Shown: positions 1 to 4,889, numbered from the stretch's first letter. The stretch is DNA of 5,011 nt from Lactobacillus sp. (GCA_003482405.1 DMZB01000060.1:1-5011); one strand, 5' to 3'. The notes: generated from the sequence alone by a model not told the origin. Numbers and translations: made by a program.

Positions 1-51
1 GTAGTCCTTTTTGACCAATGTGAACCAATTAAATGAAAATAATTTGAAAGC

Positions 52-69
52 TTGATGTGATACCATCAA
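52..69. promoter_or_regulatory. Inverted repeat upstream of the small gene at 94
   Basis: TTGATG (52-57) and CATCAA (64-69) form a perfect 6-bp inverted repeat around a 6-nt spacer, ending 12 nt before the ribosome binding site of the gene at 94. It could be an operator or a short hairpin in the 5' UTR. I cannot place a convincing promoter next to it, so its role is inferred only from symmetry and position. Confidence 0.3.
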
Positions 70-93
70 TATAACGAATTTGGAGGTAAAAGC

Positions 94-411
94 ATGAAGG
101 GTAAATATGAAGTGACTCGGTTTGTCGGAATTCCGATGACCACTGACGATAGCGGTACCTATGTGGTGAGTGGGGATGGTAAACCGCATGAATGGCGCGT
201 TGGTAAACATACAAAGGGTAAGTTTGAACATTTGGGTCAGTTGTTTTTAACAGAGAACAATTTGATGGTCGCCATTATTGCAGCTTATCCAGTTGCGTTC
301 AAAGAAAGACATCAGTGGACGCCGATGCAACGATTTACGAGCGAAAGTGTGAGTGAAGAGCTGGTGCAGATGTTGCGTGAGAAAAACGACATTGACGATG
401 GCGCAAACTGA
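94..411 (+). CDS. Small hypothetical protein (105 aa)
   Basis: I do not recognise this protein. The start is well supported: a perfect GGAGGT lies at 82-87, 6 nt before the ATG. The product is 105 residues, soluble-looking, with no signal peptide and no convincing membrane helix. The only hydrophobic stretch is a short one around residues 58-69 (LMVAIIAAYPVA). The N-terminal half is rich in Gly, Lys, Thr and aromatic residues, as in a small beta-rich domain. The C-terminal 25 residues are charged and probably helical (SEELVQMLREKND). It converges with the antiporter gene, with a 57-nt gap, so the two are not co-transcribed. No Cys cluster or catalytic motif is visible. The reading frame and strong RBS make a real gene likely; the function is unknown. 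Confidence 0.8.
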   Translation: MKGKYEVTRFVGIPMTTDDSGTYVVSGDGKPHEWRVGKHTKGKFEHLGQLFLTENNLMVAIIAAYPVAFKERHQWTPMQRFTSESVSEELVQMLREKNDIDDGAN

Positions 412-424
412 GGATCGTGTTTGA

Positions 425-477
425 AACGAGTGATATCACGGTTTTACCGTTATTAGGCTGTAATGAGCTTACTCGTT
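425..477. terminator. Nested inverted repeats between convergent genes, possible weak bidirectional terminator
   Basis: AACGAGT (425-431) pairs with ACTCGTT (471-477). Inside it, ACGGT (438-442) and ACCGT (446-450) form a tight hairpin with a TTT loop. The outer right arm overlaps the last codons of the antiporter gene. Neither strand has a proper U-tract after the stems, so this is at best a weak or factor-assisted terminator. It is listed because it is the only candidate 3'-end structure for the two convergent genes. Confidence 0.3.
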
Positions 478-2691
478 CTCTGCATTCTTCATGTACACCA
501 TTTGATCGTAGGAAACTTGTTCACGCAGAGCCTTAGCCATATCAAGTGAAATTTCTTCAGCGCTCAGCGCATCTTGAATGTACTGATATTCAGCCTGAAA
601 GGCAGATAGGAAGATTGCGTTGATTTGTTCACTTTCATTTGTTTGGTCACGGCTGAAACGTTTGGAACGTTTGATATATGAATCACGCACGGCGTTTATG
701 GCGGCAGGATCGCGCGTAATATTCTGATTGAACAACCACTGCATGGCAGCGTCGTTACCGAGCCGTTCGATGGTTTGCATCAACCGTTGTGTGTAGCTTC
801 GGGCGGCATGGGGATTTTCATGTAGGACCTGAATCAAAGCATTAGTGGAAGCCTCGTCATTATTCGTTAAGGCAGTCGCCGTGGCTTTGGAAATCGCCTC
901 TTCACCGGGTAATGCCGCTGGCAGATCAGAAGATTTAGCACTCACGGAGACGGGAGTAGCCTCATCAGTCTTGGTTGGGGTGACGTCGCGAATGGCTGTC
1001 GTTGGTGGTTCAATCACGGTCGTTGTTTCGTCGGCTTGCGTTTCGTAAGCCTTCACGTGCTGTTGATACATCTTGCGACCACGGGCTTTAGCCTTGCGAT
1101 ATTTTTGCGGGTGAAGTAGACGAATCAAAACGAACTTTAACCGTAGCTTAACCTGGGTTCGCGGATTTGAGTTTGCTTGACGGCTAGTGATCATTAACAG
1201 GTATTTTCTGTAAATTTGGCGCTCGCTGGGTGTCAGGCTACCGTTTTCAATTTCATCATTAATCGCGTCAGCTTCCGCCTGTGCAGCACCATCAAATAGC
1301 TTGGCAACCGTTTGGCGGTCGGGACGGCGGAGAGTTCCTTTTTCGTCAAACAGAGTTTCAATGACAGAATGGCGGGCAGGATTGCTGGGTTCGTTGTTCT
1401 TTAACCACGCAATGGCATAATCGAACATATTTTGATGTGATTCTTCAAAGTTTTCTTTGTTTGCATCGTCTTGCTTAGGCAAAATAAATGGAATGGTTAC
1501 TAGCGGTACCACGAGGCTAATCAAAATAATGATTGCCGAAATAAAGATCAATTCATTTCGCATCGGGAAAGGTGCACCACGCAGGGTTAAGGGCAAAGAG
1601 AAGGCCATTGCCAAGGTAACGGTTCCGTGGACACCGCTTAACGCAAGCAAGGCTGCTGACTGATTTGGATCTTTGCGGAAGGGCAGGTTGAGGAATCGGC
1701 GCATCCACAAAAAGCGAATCGCAATCATCAAGACATAGATGCCGACCGCCAAGGCCAAAAGAATTAGGATTGAAACTTGGTGTTTAGTAAGTAGGTTGTC
1801 GATGATGGTTGGCAAACTGACACCGAGAAGGACAAAGACAAAACCGTTTAAAATTCTGGTCAGTAGTTCCCAAACACTGGTGCTGACGACTTGCATTTTA
1901 GTTGAAGTCAGGTGCAACTGATTGCGTTCAACACCGTGAATGAGTCCGGCCGCCACAACAGCCAAAATTCCTGACACGCCAAGTTCTTCTGCAACATAGT
2001 AGACCAAAAATGGTGTGATCAACTGAATTGGCACACTGGTTGAAGCGTTGTCGATGTTCCAGTGGATCAACCCAATTCGAAGTGCGACAATCCCCCAGCC
2101 AAGAATGGCCCCGACAAGAATGCCGCCGAAAAAGGTTTCAAGAAAAGTTACAATACCACCCGCGGCAGAAAAGTTGCCCGAACTGAAGGCGGTTAAAGCG
2201 AGATCAAAAGCCACAATACCGGATGCATCGTTGAATAATGACTCATTTTTGAGTGTTTCCATGAGACCAGATGGTAGCTGAAGATTTTTTGTGATTGAAC
2301 TAACAGCCGTTGCATCTGTTGGGCTGACAATTGAAATCAACATGAAGGCTAGCGGTAGTGCAATGGCAGGATAGATCCAGTTAACGCCAAAGCCGACAAT
2401 AATGACCGTCGTGATCACGAGCAAAACAGCTAAGGACAAAGTGTCGACGAGGTTGCGTCCTAGACGCTGATTTGATGTTTCCTGAGCATCATTAAACATA
2501 ATCGGTGCAATGATCGCAAACAAAAACATCTTTGGGTCAAATTGATAATGGTGATAAAAGGTAATGAAGGAAAGTGCGATTCCAGCAGCAATTTGATAAA
2601 ATGCCAGAGGAATCACAGGGTACTGGTTATACAGAATTTCGGCTGCAATGACTGCAACAATCAAAATTCCAATAAAGAAGACTAGACTCAT
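469..2691 (-). CDS. CPA1-family Na+/H+ antiporter (NhaP type) with long C-terminal cytoplasmic domain
   Basis: A 740-residue cation:proton antiporter of the plasma membrane, expected to expel Na+ (possibly K+ or Li+) in exchange for H+ for pH and salt homeostasis. Residues 1-405 form the multi-helix exchanger domain. Family motifs are visible: FNDAQETS (66-73), SPTDATAV (123-130, unwound-helix TD motif), and ESLFNDASG (150-158), whose adjacent Asn154-Asp155 is the CPA1 ion-binding signature of electroneutral exchangers. SGVHGTVTLAMAFSLP (352-367) is the helix where many relatives have Gly-Val-Arg-Gly; here it is His355. From about 405 to 740 the protein is hydrophilic: a charged region to about 550, a Thr/Pro/Ala-rich linker (about 555-605), then a helical charged domain. 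The start matches the usual N-terminus, directly entering helix 1, although its RBS is poor (AAGG about 13 nt upstream). The gene is monocistronic and diverges from the cys leader. Cation preference cannot be read from the sequence. Confidence 0.93.
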   Translation of the reverse strand: MSLVFFIGILIVAVIAAEILYNQYPVIPLAFYQIAAGIALSFITFYHHYQFDPKMFLFAIIAPIMFNDAQETSNQRLGRNLVDTLSLAVLLVITTVIIVGFGVNWIYPAIALPLAFMLISIVSPTDATAVSSITKNLQLPSGLMETLKNESLFNDASGIVAFDLALTAFSSGNFSAAGGIVTFLETFFGGILVGAILGWGIVALRIGLIHWNIDNASTSVPIQLITPFLVYYVAEELGVSGILAVVAAGLIHGVERNQLHLTSTKMQVVSTSVWELLTRILNGFVFVLLGVSLPTIIDNLLTKHQVSILILLALAVGIYVLMIAIRFLWMRRFLNLPFRKDPNQSAALLALSGVHGTVTLAMAFSLPLTLRGAPFPMRNELIFISAIIILISLVVPLVTIPFILPKQDDANKENFEESHQNMFDYAIAWLKNNEPSNPARHSVIETLFDEKGTLRRPDRQTVAKLFDGAAQAEADAINDEIENGSLTPSERQIYRKYLLMITSRQANSNPRTQVKLRLKFVLIRLLHPQKYRKAKARGRKMYQQHVKAYETQADETTTVIEPPTTAIRDVTPTKTDEATPVSVSAKSSDLPAALPGEEAISKATATALTNNDEASTNALIQVLHENPHAARSYTQRLMQTIERLGNDAAMQWLFNQNITRDPAAINAVRDSYIKRSKRFSRDQTNESEQINAIFLSAFQAEYQYIQDALSAEEISLDMAKALREQVSYDQMVYMKNAENE

Positions 2692-2718
2692 ATTTGTTCA
2701 CAAACCTTACGTTGAATT

Positions 2719-2748
2719 TTGACTTTATTATACGCACGAACATCTAAT
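2719..2748 (+). promoter_or_regulatory. Possible second, upstream promoter for the cys leader
   Basis: TTGACT (2719-2724), an 18-nt spacer and TCTAAT (2743-2748) match the sigma-A consensus at 5/6 and 5/6. It points toward the cys operon and lies 65 bp upstream of the main promoter. It overlaps the antiporter -10 element on the other strand, so the two may compete. The sequence is AT-rich, so chance is possible. Confidence 0.35.
2727..2732 (-). promoter_or_regulatory. Probable -10 element for the antiporter gene
   Basis: On the minus strand these bases read TATAAT, a perfect sigma-A -10, 36 nt upstream of the antiporter ATG. That puts the start of transcription near 2720 and gives a 5' UTR of about 28 nt. 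The expected -35 position (2750-2755) reads AACGTT, a poor match, so the promoter may be weak or need an activator. Confidence 0.5.
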
Positions 2749-2783
2749 AAACGTTAGTCAGGACATTTGTTGGAGGTCAGGTA

Positions 2784-2812
2784 TTGACTTACAAAAAAGA
2801 AGCACGTATACT
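2784..2812 (+). promoter_or_regulatory. Main sigma-A promoter of the cysE-cysK leader
   Basis: TTGACT (2784-2789) and TATACT (2807-2812) are separated by exactly 17 nt, each 5/6 to consensus. Transcription should start near 2819, about 27 nt before the leader ORF. Two direct copies of GTCAGG (2757-2762 and 2776-2781, 19 bp apart) sit just upstream, the second ending 2 bp from the -35 box; they are possible regulator sites. Confidence 0.8.
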
Positions 2813-2845
2813 CACATTAATAAATTTATGAAAGAGGTGTTAGCG

Positions 2846-2944
2846 ATGATGAACATGAACTGTTGTAGCGGACTGATCAACCGACCAAGTTTATGGGCTT
2901 TTCACACTACCGCTAACGCCTCCGGTCTCTCTGTGCTTCAGTAA
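2846..2944 (+). CDS. Putative cysteine leader peptide (32 aa) of the cysE-cysK operon
   Basis: A short ORF that begins MMNMNCCSGL and ends in SGLSVLQ before TAA at 2942-2944. It has a good ribosome binding site (GAGGTG at 2834-2839, 6 nt before the ATG) and begins about 27 nt after the predicted transcription start. Two consecutive UGU Cys codons occupy positions 6 and 7, the only Cys in the peptide. An intrinsic terminator follows 36 nt after the stop, and cysteine synthesis genes lie downstream. This arrangement is typical of ribosome-sensed leader peptides, whose role is the act of translation and not the product. The start could also be the second ATG (2849) or the fourth codon (2855), which would leave Cys at position 3 or 4. 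The ORF contains the antiterminator segment and the sequence that can pair with its own RBS. No membrane helix or bacteriocin-like feature is seen. Confidence 0.7.
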   Translation: MMNMNCCSGLINRPSLWAFHTTANASGLSVLQ

Positions 2945-2980
2945 AGCACAGGCGACTTTATTATAGATATTATGGTTAGC

Positions 2981-3030
2981 AATCCACCCATCTACTTGGT
3001 TCTAGGGCCAAGTGATGTGGTGGATTTTTT
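2981..3030 (+). terminator. Strong intrinsic terminator inside the cys leader
   Basis: AATCCACC-CATC-t-ACTTGG (2981-2999) pairs with CCAAGT-GATG-t-GGTGGATT (3008-3026): 18 base pairs plus one T-T mismatch, an 8-nt loop, and a run of six T (3025-3030) followed by G and three more T. It lies between the leader peptide and cysE in the same orientation, about 335 nt before cysE. Unless it is antagonised, most transcripts from the 2784-2812 promoter should end here as an RNA of roughly 210 nt. Confidence 0.9.
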
Positions 3031-3048
3031 GTTTAGAGTGATGCCGAA

Positions 3049-3161
3049 GCTCGGGAAGGTTTGAGCAACAACGTAAAGGTGGCAGCGTACAAGCGTACTT
3101 TGCTTGTGGGATGACAACTTTGGGTTGTGCACAGAACCTTGAGCGTTAGGTGCACGTTTGG
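3049..3161 (+). promoter_or_regulatory. Tandem structured RNA motif, copy 1 (class not recognised)
   Basis: The first of two related elements in the untranslated stretch between the leader terminator and cysE (3031-3363). The outer helix is GCTC (3049-3052) with GAGC (3141-3144), then AAGGTT (3056-3061) with AACCTT (3135-3140), with a GGG bulge. The inner helix is GC-a-ACAAC (3065-3072) with GTTGTGC (3124-3130). The apical hairpin is ACAAGC (3089-3094) with GCTTGT (3102-3107). Sequence shared with copy 2 lies mainly at the joints: GAGCAAYAACGT..AGGTG (from 3063), CTTYGGGTTRTGCACAG (from 3118), and a trailing AGGwGCACGTT. After the motif, GGTGCAC (3149-3155) can pair with GTGCgACC (3165-3172). 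It may be a cis-regulatory RNA or a dispersed repeat; no promoter or real ORF is visible here. Confidence 0.6.
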
Positions 3162-3181
3162 TGAGTGCGACCATCCGTGGG

Positions 3182-3282
3182 AGCACCCGAGCAATAACGT
3201 GGAGGTGAATAATTCGGTGGTTTTCCGAATAATTCAGCTTCGGGTTATGCACAGGGGGCTGCGGGCAGGAGCACGTTATGGC
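3182..3282 (+). promoter_or_regulatory. Tandem structured RNA motif, copy 2 (class not recognised)
   Basis: The second copy, offset about 120-126 nt from the first. The outer helix is AGCaCCC (3182-3188) with GGGgGCT (3254-3260), one mismatch. The inner helix is GC-a-ATAAC (3191-3198) with GTTATGC (3244-3250). Compared with copy 1, the C-G pair has become U-A, a compensatory change. The apical hairpin is TGAATAATTCGG (3206-3217) with CCGAATAATTCA (3225-3236), one A-A mismatch; it is unrelated in sequence to the apical hairpin of copy 1 but sits at the same place. The conserved blocks match copy 1 at 16 of 20 and about 15 of 18 positions, while the helix sequences differ. This pattern suggests selection for an RNA fold. 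The copy ends about 80 nt before the cysE ATG. Confidence 0.6.
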
Positions 3283-3352
3283 TATATAGCAGAAAAAAAT
3301 CGTGTGTGAATCATCATGTCTAGAAACGCACACCATTCATTTCATTCAAGAA

Positions 3353-3357
3353 GGGAG
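3353..3357 (+). promoter_or_regulatory. cysE ribosome binding site that fixes the start codon
   Basis: GGGAG in the context AAGGGAG lies 6 nt before the ATG at 3364. An in-frame ATG at 3316 has no Shine-Dalgarno sequence and would add 16 residues unlike CysE. It also falls in the loop of a possible hairpin (GTGTGTG 3302-3308 with CGCACAC 3327-3333). The start at 3364 is therefore preferred. Confidence 0.8.
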
Positions 3358-3363
3358 TCCACA

Positions 3364-3936
3364 ATGTTCAAAACTGTGGATCGAATCATTAAGGAAGATC
3401 CGGCGGCGCGATCCCGTTGGCAGGTGATTTTAACTTACCCGGGATATCAAGCGTTTGTCGGTTATCGTTTAGCCCATTGGCTGTGGTACCGCCAGCATTT
3501 GCTATTGGCAGAATTGATTAGTCATTGGACACGCCGTCACACTGGTGTAGATATTCACCCAGCTGCCACAATTGGCGAACGGTTGTTTATTGATCACGGA
3601 ATGGGTGTTGTGATTGGTGCAACGGCGGTTATTGGGGATGATGTTACCATATTGCATGGTGTCACCCTTGGTTCACGGCATGATCAACCTGGTAAACGGC
3701 ACCCTACACTGGGCAATCATGTTCTAGTTGGCGCCAATGCACTTCTACTTGGCGATATTGTGGTTCATGATTTTGCCAAAGTTGGAGCGGGTGCAGTTGT
3801 ACTTCATGATGTTGGCACTGGCAATTCTGTCGCGGGCAATCCGGCACAGGTTATTCGGACATGGAATCAAAAGGAACCAGCAACACATTTAGAATTGACT
3901 CAAACACAATCGAAAGCGGGTAAAGAAAATGATTAA
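3364..3936 (+). CDS. cysE: Serine O-acetyltransferase
   Basis: A 190-residue enzyme that transfers acetyl from acetyl-CoA to L-serine, giving O-acetylserine, the first step of cysteine synthesis in the cytoplasm. Residues 1-60 are a shortened helical N-terminal domain, as usual in Gram-positive CysE and much shorter than in enterobacteria. From about 62 the left-handed beta-helix hexapeptide repeats begin (DIHPAATIG, 63-71). The catalytic Asp77-His78 lies in FIDHGMGVVIG, and the second active-site His113 in GKRHPTLG. The loop after HGVTLG reads SRHDQ where many homologues have a GTGK-like segment. The fold ends with GAGAVVLHDV and SVAGNPAQVI (about 141-164). The tail is hydrophilic and ends in Asp, without the terminal Ile that E. 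coli CysE inserts into CysK. The last 8 nt overlap cysK, implying translational coupling so that product and consumer are made together. A related hexapeptide acetyltransferase is unlikely given the cysK neighbour. Confidence 0.95.
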   Translation: MFKTVDRIIKEDPAARSRWQVILTYPGYQAFVGYRLAHWLWYRQHLLLAELISHWTRRHTGVDIHPAATIGERLFIDHGMGVVIGATAVIGDDVTILHGVTLGSRHDQPGKRHPTLGNHVLVGANALLLGDIVVHDFAKVGAGAVVLHDVGTGNSVAGNPAQVIRTWNQKEPATHLELTQTQSKAGKEND

Positions 3937-4846
3937 AAAAGAAAATATTTTAGACTATATCGGACATACGCCAATTGTGAAGTTACAACGTTCTGTATCA
4001 GAAGACGCGGCTGACGTTTACGTTAAATTGGAATTTTTCAACGAAGCTGGTTCAGTGAAGGATCGAATCGCGTTGAAGATGATTGAGTCAGCCGAGGAGT
4101 CAGGCAAATTAACGCCCGACATGACGTTGATTGAGCCAACTTCTGGGAACACCGGTGTTGGAATCGCTGCGGTTGCTGCTGCTAAAGGCTATCACGCTGT
4201 TTTAGTAATGCCAGACACAGCCAGCAAGGAACGCAAACAGCTGATGAAGGCATACGGGGCCGAATTGATTGAAACACCAGGCAGCGAAGGCATCACAGGC
4301 GCAATTAACCTTGTGAACGACAAACTTAAACAGGGTGGCTACTTCCGTTTGGGCCAATTCATCAATGAACTTAATCCGCAAGCGCATTACGAAACTACCG
4401 GACCAGAAATTGTTGACTATTTTGATGGCACTCCGGATGTGTTCGTTGCTGGAATCGGCACTGGTGGAACCATTTCAGGGACTGGTCGATTCCTGCGTGA
4501 AACAAACAAGGGTGTTGAAATTGTAGGCGTTGAGCCAGCCGCATCAGCCGTTTTAAATGGCGGAAAACCAGGCAAACATCCACTGCAAGGCATTGGAACA
4601 GGTTTTGTCCCTGATGTTCTCGACACCAAGATTTACGACAGTGTCACTGATGTTACGGGTGATGATGCGATTGCTACGGCACGCCTGGTCGGTCGCCAAG
4701 AAGGCATTCTACTTGGCTTTACCGGTGGCGCTGCTGTCTGGGCGGCAATTGAACGGGCCAAAACATTAGGTGCAGGCCACAAAGTATTAGCCCTAGCAGC
4801 AGATAATGGTGAACGTTACTTATCCACTGCGTTGTATGAAGCGTAA
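3929..4846 (+). CDS. cysK: Cysteine synthase (O-acetylserine sulfhydrylase)
   Basis: A 305-residue fold-type II PLP enzyme that converts O-acetylserine and sulfide to cysteine and acetate. Lys44 in GSVKDR (41-46) is the PLP Schiff-base lysine. TSGNTG (71-76) is the substrate-carboxylate loop, GIGTGGT (175-181) cradles the PLP phosphate, and NPQAHYETTGPEI (149-161) and ADNGERYLST (291-300) are typical of CysK. The length is that of a single-domain cysteine synthase, with no CBS or regulatory domain. One oddity: the usual GISSGAA motif reads GFTGGAA (263-269), replacing the Ser pair, one member of which contacts the PLP ring nitrogen in studied enzymes, by Thr265-Gly266. The start ATG overlaps the cysE stop (ATGATTAA), and the RBS is weak (GCGGGTAAAG), consistent with coupling to cysE. 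A cystathionine beta-synthase-like role is possible but less likely with cysE adjacent. Confidence 0.94.
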   Translation: MIKKENILDYIGHTPIVKLQRSVSEDAADVYVKLEFFNEAGSVKDRIALKMIESAEESGKLTPDMTLIEPTSGNTGVGIAAVAAAKGYHAVLVMPDTASKERKQLMKAYGAELIETPGSEGITGAINLVNDKLKQGGYFRLGQFINELNPQAHYETTGPEIVDYFDGTPDVFVAGIGTGGTISGTGRFLRETNKGVEIVGVEPAASAVLNGGKPGKHPLQGIGTGFVPDVLDTKIYDSVTDVTGDDAIATARLVGRQEGILLGFTGGAAVWAAIERAKTLGAGHKVLALAADNGERYLSTALYEA

Positions 4847-4852
4847 TTATTG

Positions 4853-4889
4853 AAAGCACTGACTAGCCAAGCCGCTAATCAGTGCTTTT
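4853..4889 (+). terminator. Intrinsic terminator after cysK
   Basis: AAAGCACTGA (4853-4862) pairs with TCAGTGCTTT (4879-4888). The hairpin continues inward with TAGC (4864-4867) and GCTA (4874-4877) around a CAAGCC loop, and ends in TTTT then ATTTG. It begins 6 nt after the cysK stop. The stop codon of the convergent gene (4888-4890) overlaps its end, and the A-run at its 5' side may let it serve weakly for that gene too. Confidence 0.85.

Larger units (their letters stand above)
2834..3030 (+). promoter_or_regulatory. Candidate cysteine-responsive transcription attenuator (protector, antiterminator, terminator segments)
   Basis: Four mutually exclusive segments can be read directly. Segment 1, CATGAACT (2854-2861), pairs with AGTTTATG (2888-2895), 8 bp with one G-U. 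Segment 2, GACCAAGT plus ATGGG (2883-2890, 2893-2897), pairs instead with segment 3, CCCAT plus ACTTGGTT (2987-2991, 2994-3001), across a 2x2 internal loop. Segment 3 is otherwise the 5' arm of the terminator, pairing with segment 4 (3008-3026). The two Cys codons of the leader ORF (2861-2866) abut segment 1. A ribosome stalled there should cover segment 1, free segment 2, form 2:3 and block termination. Fast translation should allow 3:4. A further 12-bp stem (2834-2845 with 2911-2922, one G-U) buries the leader RBS when it is not being translated. An 8-bp hairpin (2931-2938 / 2944-2951) contains the leader stop codon. The pairings are seen; the mechanism is inferred by analogy with trp-type attenuators. 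Confidence 0.7.

Noticed and set aside
11..75. Promoter for the small gene at 94 (TTGACC at 11-16, or TTGAAA at 44-49)
   Set aside because: No good -10 lies at 16-18 nt from either candidate. The TATAAC at 70-75 is 20 nt from TTGAAA and reaches almost to the RBS, so no reliable call can be made.
845..2281. Several plus-strand open frames opposite the antiporter gene
   Set aside because: They are antisense shadows of a clearly real membrane-protein gene, without RBS or recognisable products.
3127..3309. Plus-strand open frame of 60 codons starting at GTG
   Set aside because: It starts inside a conserved helix of motif copy 1, has no Shine-Dalgarno, and runs through structured non-coding sequence.
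2992..3336. Minus-strand open frame of 114 codons with an internal amino-acid repeat
   Set aside because: It overlaps the leader terminator and both RNA motif copies. Its protein repeat simply mirrors the nucleotide repeat, and no RBS or protein family is visible.
3031..3363. T-box riboswitch in front of cysE
   Set aside because: There is no AGGGUGGNACCGCG antiterminator bulge, no stem I AG-box/GNUG pattern, and no terminator after the motif copies.
3316..3363. Upstream in-frame start for cysE at 3316
   Set aside because: It lacks a ribosome binding site and adds 16 residues unlike CysE N-termini. The ATG at 3364 has AAGGGAG at the right spacing.
4202..4769. Short open frames in other frames of cysK
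   Set aside because: They lie wholly within cysK, which has complete family motifs, and show no independent coding evidence.
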